A stretch of 64,000 nucleotides of DNA from Streptomyces canus 299MFChir4.1 (lineage in GTDB: Bacteria > Actinomycetota > Actinomycetes > Streptomycetales > Streptomycetaceae). This document shows positions 34,725 to 43,903 of this stretch, in pieces (the first letter of the stretch is position 1; the number at the start of each line of letters is the position of its first letter). Where the stretch lies: contig NZ_KB911591.1 of assembly GCF_000383615.1 (NCBI RefSeq), positions 1 through 64,000 of the forward strand, given 5' to 3'. The position numbers were made by a program, and so were the translations under genes. The notes under the pieces are model-generated. The model was not told the DNA's origin and made no database searches. It was given only the letters and a program-made list of their open reading frames with translations.

Positions 34725-35182
34725 GTCAGAGGGTGTGGGCCGTACCGCCCTCGGCGGCGAGGGCGGCGGCGACCGCCGATGGGCTCTAGCCGCTCCTCGT
34801 CGGGGACGGGCGGCAGGAGTTCCTCCCACACCGGGAGGAAGGTGAACGGCGGAGCTGCGGCAGCCCCGCGGGGCGGGCGAGGAACCAGAAGCGGAGGTGG
34901 GCGGCGCCGTCGCCCCAGCGGTTGACGTGTACGCGGGCGACGCCGTCGAGGCCGAGGGCCGCCCGCTCCACCCGCTGCAGGGGGGGCCGAACTCGGCCGA
35001 CTGCTCGGCGTGCAGGTCGCGGAGGTCGTAGTGGCCGCGGGGCTGCAGCTTTGCGACCGCCGTCGGTCAGGACTCGGTGCCGACCGCGTCGAGCCGCCGG
35101 TGGTCGTCGGCCCAGAGAGTCTCTGTCACCGCTTTGGGCAGGTGTGGCATCCCTCGGGTACGTCCTCGCCGGAGCGGACGGG
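34721..35182 (-). pseudogene. decayed HIT-like protein gene with three frameshifts and a stop
   Basis: Reading minus strand and joining frames gives VRSGEDVPEGCHTCPK, frameshift near 35133, AVTETLWADDHRRLDAVGTES, in-frame TGA at 35067-35069, then KLQPRGHYDLRDLHAEQSAEFGP, frameshift in the seven-G run 34980-34986, LQRVERAALGLDGVARVHVNRWGDGAAHLRFWFLARPAG, frameshift near 34848, FLPVWEELLPPVPDEERLEPIGG. The CxxC and WGDGxAHLxxWF segments are those of a conserved Streptomyces HIT-like protein. With so many lesions it is certainly inactive. Confidence 0.75.
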
Positions 35183-35395
35183 CTCGGGGAGCACCGGTGG
35201 CAGCAGGGGCCTGACCCGGAGGTCGTCCCCGCCCCCACCCTCGCAGTCGCCGTCGCACGCGAGGGGAAGGTCTCTCAGCCGGCCACCCGGTTCCTCGGGA
35301 GTTGACGGAACGGCCAGGCTGGGCAGTCAACCATGGGTGACGTGCCCGTAGGGGCACGGACTTCGGAACGGGTTTCGGCGATCAACGGAGCACGC

Positions 35396-36361
35396 ATGAC
35401 GACGGACGACAGCACGGCGGAGCAGGGCGCGGGCATCGAGGTGAACCCGGTGGCCGGGCACATCGGAGCCGAGATCACCGGTGTCGACCTGGCCGGCGAC
35501 CTCGACGACCGGGTGGTCGCCGCGATCCGCGCCGCGGTGCTGCGCTGGAAGGTGGTGTTCTTCCGGGGACAGAAGCTCGACCACGCCGGGCACGTCGCGT
35601 TCGCCCGGAGGTTCGGCGAGCCCGTCGTCCTGCGCAAGCGCGGCAGCGCCTCGCCCGCGGAGTTCCCGGAGGTCGAGACGACCGCGGACCGGCTCGAACT
35701 GGGCGAGAAGTTCGGCATGGAGCACGAGGAGTGGCTGCAACGCCGACGGCACACCCTGCTGCGCGGCTGGCACTGCGACCACGGCGCCCGCGTCGACCCG
35801 CCCGCGGCGACGATTCTGCGCGCCGAGACCGTCCCTCCGTACGGCGGCGACACCACCTGGTCCAACCTCGCGGCCGCCTACGCCGGGCTGTCCGCCCCGG
35901 TGCGGGAGTTCGTCGACGGCCTGCGCGTGGAGCACCGGCTCGGCGTCGGCTACCAGTCCCGGCCGGGCGACGACGCCTACGTCCGCCACCTCCTGGAGCA
36001 CCAGGTGGCCTCCCTGCACCCGCTGGTGCGGGTCCATCCCGAGACCGGGGAGCGGATCCTCTACGTCAACGGCTACTACGTCGAGCAGATCGCGGGCCTC
36101 TCCCGCGCCGAGAGCCGGGCGATCCTGGACATGCTCCTCGAACAGGCGGTCAGGCCCGAGTACACGGTCCGCTTCCGCTGGGAGCCGGGCAGCGTGGCCT
36201 TCTGGGACAACCGCGCAACCATTCACTTGGCCCCCGCCGACAACGCCCACCTCGGATTTCCTCGGACCATGCACCGGGTGATGCTGGCGGGGGATGTGCC
36301 GGTGGGGGTGGACGGGGAGCGGTCGGAGGGGATCACTGGGAGTGGGGTGGGGCGCTGGTGA
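35396..36361 (+). CDS. TauD/TfdA family dioxygenase
   Basis: A 321-residue Fe(II)/2-oxoglutarate-dependent dioxygenase. The iron facial triad is His126-x-Asp128 in WHCDHG and His293 in PRTMHRVMLAGD; the 2-oxoglutarate Arg is in that same stretch. Taurine-dioxygenase hallmarks GHIGAEITGVDL and WKVVFFRGQKLDHAGHVAFARRFG are present. In TauD the motif is WHTD; the Cys variant is unusual but the ligands remain. No sulfonate transporter is adjacent, so substrate is open. ATG after ACGGAG. Confidence 0.92.
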   Translation: MTTDDSTAEQGAGIEVNPVAGHIGAEITGVDLAGDLDDRVVAAIRAAVLRWKVVFFRGQKLDHAGHVAFARRFGEPVVLRKRGSASPAEFPEVETTADRLELGEKFGMEHEEWLQRRRHTLLRGWHCDHGARVDPPAATILRAETVPPYGGDTTWSNLAAAYAGLSAPVREFVDGLRVEHRLGVGYQSRPGDDAYVRHLLEHQVASLHPLVRVHPETGERILYVNGYYVEQIAGLSRAESRAILDMLLEQAVRPEYTVRFRWEPGSVAFWDNRATIHLAPADNAHLGFPRTMHRVMLAGDVPVGVDGERSEGITGSGVGRW

Positions 36362-36766
36362 GGTGGGGTGGGCCGTGCGAGGGGAGGCGATGGCTTGGAG
36401 CGGTCGAGCTGCTGAGGGGGTGGCGTGGGTGGGGCCCCGAGTCTGCGGTCTGCGGGGTGTCGGGGATGTGGCCCTGGTGGGTCGGTGGGGCGGCGGACCG
36501 GGACGGAGAAGGGGCTCGGGAAGGGTGCTGGTCAGTCCAGGGCGGGGTGCCGACGGCCTGGTGTGCTCGGACGGCTGAAGGTACGGCTTCCTCAGCTGCT
36601 GGAGTTGCGGCCGCGTCGGTTGCTGGTCTCCGGCCCGTCCGGGGCACCAGCCCCGCCGCCGGCCTTTGCGGTCGATGTTTGGGCTGCGCGGGCCGTCGCT
36701 CTGGGCCGGTTTGCGGTGCCGGCGGGTGCGGTGGCCGGTCGGTGGATCGGGCCTGGTGGCCTCGCC

Positions 36767-37075
36767 GTGGCCCGCCGCTGCGGCCGGCGTTCTGGACATC
36801 CGGGTCGTCGCCCCGGCCGTGTGCGCGGTGACGGCGTGTGCGGCGCACGTGGATTCGGCCTGGTGACCACATCGTGGCCCGCCGCTGCGGTCGGTGTTCT
36901 GGACATCCGGGTTGTCGCCCCGGCCGTGTGCGCGGTGACGGTGTGTGCGGCGCACGTGGATTCGGCCTGGTGACCACATCGTGGCCCGCCACCGCTGTCG
37001 GTGTTCTGGAGACCCGGGCCGTCACGGCCCGACCCCGTGGGCGGTGACGGCGTGCACCGCGTGGCATGGCGAGCT
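36767..37075. repeat. 107-base tandem repeat in an 820-base gene-free stretch
   Basis: GTGGCCCGCC starts units at 36767, 36874 and 36981; the first two are over 90 percent alike (TTCTGGACATCCGG, GCGCACGTGGATTCGG in each), and the third diverges from about 37015. An older degenerate copy precedes it (36700-36766). 107 is not divisible by three. The whole gap 36362-37181 between the TauD and luciferase-like genes has no gene; its first 200 bases are strongly G-rich on the plus strand. Confidence 0.8.
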
Positions 37076-37181
37076 CATCCACGCCGGGGCCGTGCAGGGC
37101 CGCGTGTCGTGCGGCCGGAGTGCAGGCGTGTGACACGCAAGCCCCGGACGGAGCGGCTGCCGTCTCCGGCGGCACGCAGAG

Positions 37182-38210
37182 TTACGCCCCCGGTCGCCAT
37201 CCCAGTGCCGGACCCAGCTTGGCCGCCATGTCGGTGAGGATCTGGACGTAGTCCTCGTGGTCGAAGGTGAACGGCAGGGCGAACGCCACCTCGTCCACCT
37301 CACGGAACGCGGCGTGCGCGTGCAGCTGTTCGGCGATCTCCGCCGACGTGCCGACGATGTCCGGCGCGAACATCAACCGTGCGGGTCCCTGCGGTGACGC
37401 GGTACGGGGGGTGCGCCGGGCCGCGTACTCCTCGTACTTGGCGCGCTGCTCCGGCGAGGCCGAGTCGGTGGGGATGACGACGAGCCCCTGGGACACGCGG
37501 GCCTCCTCACCGTCCGGGTGGGCGGCACGGAAGGCGCGGATGTGCGACAGCTGGATCTCCGCGAAGTCGTACGGTCCCTCCCGATCCTCCGCCTTGACCA
37601 CGCTGCTGGTCAGGAAGTTCATGCCGTGCTCGCCGGCCCAGCGCGCGGAGCTCAGACTGCCGCCGCCGTACCAGAGACGTCGGCCGAGGCCGGGGGAGTG
37701 CGGCTGCACCCGGTCCGAGAAGACCTCGAAGCCCTGCACCCCGCTGAAGTCGCTGGCAGGCTCGCCCCGCACGAGGTCCAGCAGTCGCCGCACCCGCTCG
37801 TACGAGAAGTCCTCGACGTCGGCCGTGTCCGGGTACAGCGCCCCCTTGACCTCGTCGAAGTGCATCGGCGGCCCCACGCTCACGCCGGGGTTGATCCGGC
37901 CTCCGGACAGGATGTCCACGGTCGCCAGGTCCTCGGCCAGCCGCAGCGGGTTCTCCCAGCCGAGCGGGATCACCGCCGTGCCGAGCTCGATCCGGCTGGT
38001 GCGCTGGGAGGCCGCCGCCATGACCGCGACGGGGGAGGAGATGCCGTACTGGAGATGCCGGTGGCGCAGCCACGCGCTGTCGAAGCCGAGCCGCTCGCCC
38101 AGCTCGATGATCTCCAGTGTGGACTCGTGGCCGCGCCGCGGATCCGCCTCGTCGAACAGGCCGATGGTCAGGAAGCCCAGCTTGCGCAGGGGGCGGGGGG
38201 TCGACGGCAC
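37182..38210 (-). CDS. LLM class flavin-dependent oxidoreductase
   Basis: A 342-residue luciferase-like monooxygenase using reduced FMN or F420. Typical blocks: LGFLTIGLFDEADPRRGHES, GFDSAWLRHRHLQYGISSPVAVMAAASQRTSRIELGTAVIPL (barrel strands 2-3), LATVDILSGGRINPGVSVG, and RRLWYGGGSLSSARWAGEHGMNFL. The closing FAPDIVGTSAEIAEQL is the usual C-terminal helix. GTG start immediately after GGAGGAGCCC. Stand-alone; GTTTGACGTATCAAG just upstream may be its promoter. Substrate unknown. Confidence 0.92.
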   Translation of the reverse strand: MPSTPRPLRKLGFLTIGLFDEADPRRGHESTLEIIELGERLGFDSAWLRHRHLQYGISSPVAVMAAASQRTSRIELGTAVIPLGWENPLRLAEDLATVDILSGGRINPGVSVGPPMHFDEVKGALYPDTADVEDFSYERVRRLLDLVRGEPASDFSGVQGFEVFSDRVQPHSPGLGRRLWYGGGSLSSARWAGEHGMNFLTSSVVKAEDREGPYDFAEIQLSHIRAFRAAHPDGEEARVSQGLVVIPTDSASPEQRAKYEEYAARRTPRTASPQGPARLMFAPDIVGTSAEIAEQLHAHAAFREVDEVAFALPFTFDHEDYVQILTDMAAKLGPALGWRPGA

Positions 38211-38301
38211 GGGCTCCTCCGGGTTGTTTGACGTATCAAGTAGTACGGAAGTGCCAACTCGGCCCTCTCACGTGATGTTCCCGATCGCCGGGCCCCTCGG
38301 G

Positions 38302-39810
38302 TCAAGATCGGGTAAGGGGAATGGTCACCTCGTCCTCGACCGGCGGGTCGATCTCCTGGGCCAGGTTGCCGGTGGCCGCGAAGCAGCGCAGACGTACCGC
38401 CTCGGGGGTGACGTCGAGCCGCAGGAAGCACTTGAAGAACGGCGGGCTGTACGTCGCCGAGCTCGGTGAGAACAGCTGTGTGTAGATCTTGCGCACCGGG
38501 AGGCGGAACCGCGAGGTGCGGTCGGGCCGGCCGCCTGCGCCCAGGAGACTGGCGACCAGACGCGTGCGGAAGGTGATGCGCGCCGCCTCGCCCGGAACAC
38601 GCGTGGGCGGGATACCGAGGCGCTCGGCGATCACCGCGGTGGCCTCGGCCTCGGTGAGGGTGAAGAAGCGGCGCAGGTGCAGCCGGCGGCCGTAGAGCCT
38701 GCTGTAGAAGGCCAGGGAGTCGCCGCGCAGCGGATAGCAGCGGAAGTCCTTCTCGGTGACGTTCGCGACGGAGACGTGCGGGATGGTGTGCGTGGCGTGC
38801 ATGAACGCGCCACCGCCGCCCGAGACGACGTACTGGATGGTGCGGCCGTCCACGTCGACCGGATAGCGCTGGTAGTTGTGGATGTCGCCGCCTATCGCCG
38901 CGACGTAGTGGTGCTCCGGGTCGCGCACGATGTCGTCGACCGTGCCGCCGCCCTCGATGGCGCACGGGTGGTGCTCGCCGTCCACGTACAGGGGCGAACC
39001 CGTGATGAGGATCTTCGGGCGCGGGCCCCGGGAGACCTCGCGCAGCCAGGCGCCCTGTTCCGCGTCGAGGGAGCCGAGCAGCCCGGTGTCTATGCCGATG
39101 ATCCGCAACGGTCCGGAGTCGACGGCCCAGTACGGGCCCGGCTGGACGGCCTGTTGGGTGGTTTCCGCGCGCAACCGGCGTGCCTCGTCGAGGTGTTGGC
39201 CGTCGTTCGCGTGCGGTCGGTGCCACAGCACGGAACGCAACCAGGCGCGGGTCAGGGGGCTGGGCGCCGGCTCGGGGTCCAGGGGCGGGGCGTCGTCGCA
39301 GAAGACGCGCATGAAGGCGCCGAGATCTTCGTACCAGTCGTGGTTGCCGGGTATCGCGTAGATCGGCGCCGGATAGTCCTGGTAGGGCCCGAAGAACTTC
39401 GTGCCGTAGTCGTCCGCGCTGCCCACCGGGTAGATCACGTCACTGGCGACGACCGCGAACCGGGTTTCCTGACTCATTCTCAGAAACCCCGGCACGACGG
39501 CGTATTGGGGATCGTCGCCCTCGCCGGTGTCGCCGATGACCATGAAGGAGAACCGCTCCGGATCCGCCCTCCGGATCACCTTGTCGGCGGGGGCGCCGGC
39601 CGCCGCGCGCTGGGCGACCCAGCGGCTTCGGGTACGGCCCGTGGGGTCCCCGAACCAGGAGGCGAGCACGCCGTTGCGGGCGGCCCACAGGGTCCTTGGG
39701 TTCAGCCACGAGATCTTCTCGACCTTGGGCGGCATCAGCCGCTTGTACTCGCCGAGTCGGGTGGAGCCCCAGCCGGCGCCTTCGGCGGTATCGCGTGAGG
39801 AGTCAGACAC
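38302..39810 (-). CDS. metallophosphoesterase family protein
   Basis: A 502-residue calcineurin-like phosphoesterase. Metal-ligand motifs in order: FMVIGDTGEGD near residue 90 (motif GDxG), AIPGNHDW near 150 (GNHD), and AAIGGDIHNYQRY near 305 (GDxH). The last 150 residues are an additional, mostly beta/helical domain without recognisable motif. No signal peptide or membrane helix, so it is probably cytosolic. GTG start with a weak ribosome site. Related Streptomyces proteins are uncharacterised; substrate may be a phosphodiester or phosphoprotein. Confidence 0.85.
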   Translation of the reverse strand: MSDSSRDTAEGAGWGSTRLGEYKRLMPPKVEKISWLNPRTLWAARNGVLASWFGDPTGRTRSRWVAQRAAAGAPADKVIRRADPERFSFMVIGDTGEGDDPQYAVVPGFLRMSQETRFAVVASDVIYPVGSADDYGTKFFGPYQDYPAPIYAIPGNHDWYEDLGAFMRVFCDDAPPLDPEPAPSPLTRAWLRSVLWHRPHANDGQHLDEARRLRAETTQQAVQPGPYWAVDSGPLRIIGIDTGLLGSLDAEQGAWLREVSRGPRPKILITGSPLYVDGEHHPCAIEGGGTVDDIVRDPEHHYVAAIGGDIHNYQRYPVDVDGRTIQYVVSGGGGAFMHATHTIPHVSVANVTEKDFRCYPLRGDSLAFYSRLYGRRLHLRRFFTLTEAEATAVIAERLGIPPTRVPGEAARITFRTRLVASLLGAGGRPDRTSRFRLPVRKIYTQLFSPSSATYSPPFFKCFLRLDVTPEAVRLRCFAATGNLAQEIDPPVEDEVTIPLTRS

Positions 39811-39871
39811 CGGTGCACCGTAACAACGATCTAGAACCGGCCAGGAAGGGGGAGGGCCTACGGCAGTCCCC

Positions 39872-40750
39872 TCACCGCTGCCGGCCGTGCGGTGCGGCCC
39901 AGTGCGGATCCTGCGGTGCGCGGGCGTGGATCACCCTGGGCTCCTGATCCTCGAAGGGCGGGTCTGACGGCGGTGCGGTGTGCGCGGTCGAGGCGGAGGT
40001 CCGGTTCCAGTCGCCGTCACCGAGCACCAGAAGCGGGTCGAACATGACCACCACTCCGGCCAGCAGCAGAAAGATCGCCGGTCCCAGGAGCATGGGCAGC
40101 AGCAGCGAGGAGGGTGAACCACCGGCCCACGAGCCGCCGGTCCCGTCGTGCACATGGACGCTGACCGCGGCCATGCCCGTGTAGTGCATCCCCGTCACGG
40201 CCACGCCCATGATCAGGCTGGCCCCGAGGCTCGTCAGGAAACCGCGGATCGTGACGGCCGCCCACAGTGCCGCGGTCGCCGCGACGATCGCGATGACCAC
40301 GGAGAGCGCGACGACGGCCGCGTCGTACCGGATCGTCCCGTTGAGGTGCAGTGCCGCCATGCCCAGGTAGTGCATCGCCGCCACGCCGAGGCCGGTGACC
40401 GCGCCCGCGAAGGACAGGTTCAGGGGGCTGGCGCCGCGATAGCCGACGATGAACACGCCGATGCCCACGACGACGACGGCCACGGCGAGGCTGAGGACCG
40501 TGAGCCCGGCGTCGTAGCGGATCCGGGTCTCCACGACCTGGAAACCGATCATGGCGATGAAGTGCATCGTCCAGATGCCGCAGCCGATGGAGGCGGCGCC
40601 GAGCGCCAGCCAGCCCGCCTTCCACGACTGGGCGCTGAGCAGGGTGCGCACGATGCAGCGCAGTCCCAGGGCCCCTCCGAGGCACGCCATGAGATAGGCG
40701 GCGACCGGGGTCACCGCACCGTAGCGGAACCCGTCGACCGTGCCTTCCAT
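39872..40750 (-). CDS. MHYT-domain membrane sensor protein
   Basis: A 292-residue membrane protein with seven predicted helices and the three hallmark repeats TMHFIAM, AMHYLGM and GMHYTGM, which are proposed to bind copper and sense O2, CO or NO. There is no GGDEF/EAL or other output domain; the C-terminal 60 residues are hydrophilic and Pro/His-rich. The ATG at 40750 follows GGGGGAG. Such MHYT-only proteins are common in Streptomyces; role unknown. Confidence 0.9.
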   Translation of the reverse strand: MEGTVDGFRYGAVTPVAAYLMACLGGALGLRCIVRTLLSAQSWKAGWLALGAASIGCGIWTMHFIAMIGFQVVETRIRYDAGLTVLSLAVAVVVVGIGVFIVGYRGASPLNLSFAGAVTGLGVAAMHYLGMAALHLNGTIRYDAAVVALSVVIAIVAATAALWAAVTIRGFLTSLGASLIMGVAVTGMHYTGMAAVSVHVHDGTGGSWAGGSPSSLLLPMLLGPAIFLLLAGVVVMFDPLLVLGDGDWNRTSASTAHTAPPSDPPFEDQEPRVIHARAPQDPHWAAPHGRQR

Positions 40751-40953
40751 AAGCCAACTCCCCCCAGAGTTCTGGCCGGTTGTGGAGGAAGAGTGACGGC
40801 TGGGAATCGGGTAAAGCAAGGCATTACCGAGGGTAAGCGGTGAACTCCTGTAGAGCGATGTTGAACTTTAGTCATATGGGGGCGAGTTCCGGCCAAGTGC
40901 GCTCCAGGAGCTCGCGGGTGTGCCAGAGTTGAGCGCCTTTCAGCATTACCGCG

Positions 40954-41271
40954 GTGCGGGTGATCCCGCTCGACATCGGCGCCGGGATCGCGCGGCGGCT
41001 GGGGGCCTCGGGGCGGGACATCGCGTTCACCTACCTGAACCCGTACGAAGCCCGCATGCCTTGGGGCGCCGAGTCCGGCGCGACCGGGACGATCGAGGCG
41101 AGTCCGTCCGAGCGGGGCGCGGCCGGCGCCTCCATCGAGGTGGAGCGACGGCTGGGCCCCGTCACCGCGCAGCGCGGTACCGGGCGGATCGTCGGCCTCG
41201 CCAGCGACTGCTCACGGGAGGGGCAGTGGGTCAACGGGCAGCTGCTGATGAGCAACGGCGTCTTGGCGTAA
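40954..41271 (+). pseudogene. internally deleted SDR oxidoreductase
   Basis: A 105-codon frame joins two ends of an SDR. The first part, GAGIARRLGASGRDIAFTYLNPYEAR, matches the stretch just after the Gly-rich NAD motif; the end, GRIVGLASDCSREGQWVNGQLLMSNGVLA, matches the SDR C terminus. The central 130-140 residues with the Ser-Tyr-Lys catalytic set and the initial TGxxxGIG are missing. It could still be translated but cannot be an SDR enzyme. Confidence 0.65.
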
Positions 41272-41286
41272 GGCCGTTCTGCCGAC

Positions 41287-42072
41287 CTATCTGCCGGTGC
41301 GGCACGCGAAGAACTCGCCCAGCAGGGGCAGCAACAGGGACGTCCGCTGCATGAGGGTCATGTGGGTGGTGGCCGGAAGGACGGCCAACTGCGCCTCCGG
41401 CATCAGCTGTTGCATCTCCGCCGCGTGCTCCACGCGTACGAAGTCGCTGTCGCCGACGATCAGCAGTGTGGGCACCCGCAGCCCGCGCAGGTCGTCGGCG
41501 GTCCAGGGCAGCGGGGCGTGCGCGGCGGCCGAGACCTTGGCGAGGAAGTCCTGGAAGTGCTCGGGGTGGGGTGCGGTGACCGCGTAGGCGTCGGCCATCT
41601 CCTGGAAGTCGTCCTGGCTGGGCAGCCGGGACGAGCCGTAGTCCGGGACGCGGACCTCGTCGTGCACCCCGTCCTGGGTGTACATGGTGGCGGCGAGCGC
41701 GAGCCGTCCCACGCGCTCCGGGTGCCGGACCGCGATCTCCAGCGCGGTCAGGCCGCCGAGGCTGAACCCCAGGAAGTCGGCCTGCCGAATGCCGAGTTCG
41801 TCGAGCAGGGCCACGACGTCCGAGGCCAGATACGGCACCGTCATCTCCCGGGCGGTGTCGGCGGTGTGGCCGTGCCCCTGCAGTTCGGGAGCCACGACGG
41901 CCCGGTCGGCGGCCAGCGTGGGCAGTACGGCGGAGAAGGTCAGAGGAACGGTGAGGGCACCGCCGTGCAGCAGCACCAGCGGGCGGCCTTGCCCGAAAGC
42001 GGCGCCGTGGGTCTCGTAGTACATCTCCAGGCCGTTGACCTTGGCGCATGCGGAACTGGTCGGCACGGTCAT
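41287..42072 (-). CDS. alpha/beta hydrolase
   Basis: A 261-residue alpha/beta-fold hydrolase. The oxyanion region is VLLHGGAL, nucleophile Ser104 in GFSLGG, acid Asp in LIVGDSDFVRVEHA and catalytic His in PATTHMTLM near 240. It resembles bacterial esterases and perhydrolases of 260-290 residues. ATG 42072 or the GTG one codon before is the start; neither has a strong ribosome site. It is convergent with the SDR remnant. Substrate unknown. Confidence 0.9.
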   Translation of the reverse strand: MTVPTSSACAKVNGLEMYYETHGAAFGQGRPLVLLHGGALTVPLTFSAVLPTLAADRAVVAPELQGHGHTADTAREMTVPYLASDVVALLDELGIRQADFLGFSLGGLTALEIAVRHPERVGRLALAATMYTQDGVHDEVRVPDYGSSRLPSQDDFQEMADAYAVTAPHPEHFQDFLAKVSAAAHAPLPWTADDLRGLRVPTLLIVGDSDFVRVEHAAEMQQLMPEAQLAVLPATTHMTLMQRTSLLLPLLGEFFACRTGR

Positions 42073-42140
42073 CACATCCGTTCTGCGGAAGTCGTATGCG
42101 AGGAAGACCCTGAACGGGCGCCGAAGTCATCGGTCCGGTG

Positions 42141-42842
42141 TCAACCGGGCGGGGCGGGCACCGGCCGCAGCGCCATCAGGGCGCCTTCGCGACGCGCGAC
42201 CATGGCGAACGGAAACCGGTCGGCCTCCAGGCAGAGGCGGACGTCGTCCGGGTGGATCCCCGGCAGCCCGCGCCGCGCCCCCTGCGCCAGCTCGGCCGCC
42301 CAGCGGGAGTCCCGCGCACGACGGAGATACGGTGCCGCGTCCACCTCGGCGGAGTCCACGCGCCGCCCGATGTACTCGGCGCACGCGCGATCCTCCTCGG
42401 CCCGTCCCTCCTCGCCGGTGACGACGAACGTCACCTCCTGCGCGCCGTGCTCACGCAGAAGCCGCGCGGTCGCGCCGGCCACGAGGAAACTCGCGCACAG
42501 CAGCAGCCGGGCGTCGGCCACCGCCAGGGCGCCCACGGTCCCCGAGGTCGTCTTCTGCACGATCGTGCGGCCGGGGAGGTCGTGTCTCGCCAGTGCGGCC
42601 GGGGAGTTGAACGCGTCGAAGCCGGGTGCGGGCGCACCGTCCTTGAGGGCCAGCCAGCCCGGGTGACGTGCCGTCAGCTCAAGGGCCTCGTCCTCCGAGG
42701 AGGCCAGGACGATCTTCTCGGCGCCCCCGGCGAAGGCCCATGCGGCCACCGAGAACGCGCGGAGGACATCGATGACGACGGCGACGGCGGGAGTCCGCGT
42801 CACCTCCGGTATGCCGAGGAAGCGAGAGCGCATCCGGCACAT
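42141..42842 (-). CDS. 2-phosphosulfolactate phosphatase (ComB) family protein
   Basis: A 233-residue ComB-fold protein. Signature segments are VVIDVLRAFSVAAWAFAGGAEKIVLASSEDEAL at the N terminus, GFDAFNSPAALARHDLPGRTIVQKTTSGTVGALAVADA in the middle, and RACAEYIGRRV near 150. ComB acts in coenzyme M synthesis in archaea; in Streptomyces, which lack coenzyme M, the substrate is uncertain. Start ATG 42842. It is followed 87 bases upstream by a methyltransferase gene. Confidence 0.9.
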   Translation of the reverse strand: MCRMRSRFLGIPEVTRTPAVAVVIDVLRAFSVAAWAFAGGAEKIVLASSEDEALELTARHPGWLALKDGAPAPGFDAFNSPAALARHDLPGRTIVQKTTSGTVGALAVADARLLLCASFLVAGATARLLREHGAQEVTFVVTGEEGRAEEDRACAEYIGRRVDSAEVDAAPYLRRARDSRWAAELAQGARRGLPGIHPDDVRLCLEADRFPFAMVARREGALMALRPVPAPPG

Positions 42843-42928
42843 GGTGCCCCAGCCCGGCCGTGCTCGTCGGGGATTTTCGCCACGCCGAGCCGGGCCTCGT
42901 CACGGGCTCCGGTCGCCGTGTCCTCCCG

Positions 42929-43741
42929 TCACGGCTTGCGGGCCAGCCCGCCGTGCTCGGCCACTTCCGGGGTGGGTGAGCCGGGATCCGGACGCCACCG
43001 CGTGACCGGGACGACGCCGGGGTCGACGAGTTCCAGGCCGTCGAAGAAGCGGGTGATGTCGCCGACGGTGCGCAGGACGTACGGGACGGCGCCGCTGTTG
43101 TTGTAGGCGTCCTGGGCCTGCTCGAAGACCGGGTCGACGCCGAGCGAGCCGTCGTTGAGGCAGAGGTGACTGCCCGGGGGCAGCGCGCCCATCAGCCGGG
43201 TGACGATCGAGCGGGCCTGCTCGTGGTCGGCGACGTGGCCCAGGATGTTGCTCAGGATGAGCGCGACCGGTCGGCCCAGGTCCAGGGTCTCGGCGGAGGC
43301 CGCGAGGATACGGTCCGGGTCCGTCGCGTCGGCCTCGATGTAGGCGGTGGCGCCCTCGGGGGTGGAGGTGAGCAGGGCGCGGGCGTGGGCCAGGACCATC
43401 GGGTCGTTGTCGACGTGGACGATTCGGGCGTCGGGGGCGATCCCCTGCGCGACCTCGTGGGTGTTCTGAGCGGTCGGCAGACCGGTGCCGACGTCGAGGA
43501 ACTGCCGTATGCCCGCCTCGGAGACCAGATAGGTGATGGTGCGACGCAGGAAGGCGCGGCTGCCGCGGGCGATCGTGACGATGCCTGGGAAGACGGCGGT
43601 GTAGGCGTCGCCGGCCGCTTGGTCGACGGGGTAGTTGTCCGTCCCGCCGAGCCAGTAGTTCCAGATGCGTGCGGAGTGCGGCACCGAGGTGTCGATCTCC
43701 GGATGGTCTGTCGGCTCGGGCGTCGTCACCGGTTCGGGCAT
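42929..43741 (-). CDS. SAM-dependent methyltransferase, DUF574 family
   Basis: A 270-residue methyltransferase of the actinomycete-specific DUF574 (Methyltransf_19) family. Features: PHSARIWNYWLGGTDNYPVDQAAGD at the N terminus, FLDVGTGLPTAQNTHEVAQ (SAM motif I variant), ARIVHVDNDPMVLAHARALL, and FFDGLELVDPGVVPVTRWRPD at the end. Streptomyces carry dozens of these near Bld/Whi-like regulators; targets are unknown. ATG 43741. Confidence 0.93.
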   Translation of the reverse strand: MPEPVTTPEPTDHPEIDTSVPHSARIWNYWLGGTDNYPVDQAAGDAYTAVFPGIVTIARGSRAFLRRTITYLVSEAGIRQFLDVGTGLPTAQNTHEVAQGIAPDARIVHVDNDPMVLAHARALLTSTPEGATAYIEADATDPDRILAASAETLDLGRPVALILSNILGHVADHEQARSIVTRLMGALPPGSHLCLNDGSLGVDPVFEQAQDAYNNSGAVPYVLRTVGDITRFFDGLELVDPGVVPVTRWRPDPGSPTPEVAEHGGLARKP

Positions 43742-43903
43742 GAGTCGGGTCCGTCCTTCAGCCGGGGCGTCGATCGTGCACGCCCCAACTTATGTCCGAA
43801 CTCCCGCCGCTCGCCTGCCCGTTCGAGAATTCCTGTGGGGCATTCCAGCGGGCCGGGACATGGCCCGGCGCAGCCAGGAAGCACCGACGCGGGGCGACGG
43901 GTG

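Noticed and set aside
36362..37181. Long open frames through the second repeat array (both strands)
   Set aside because: The 107-base period shifts frame in each unit; the products are Arg/Pro/Gly-rich without homology.
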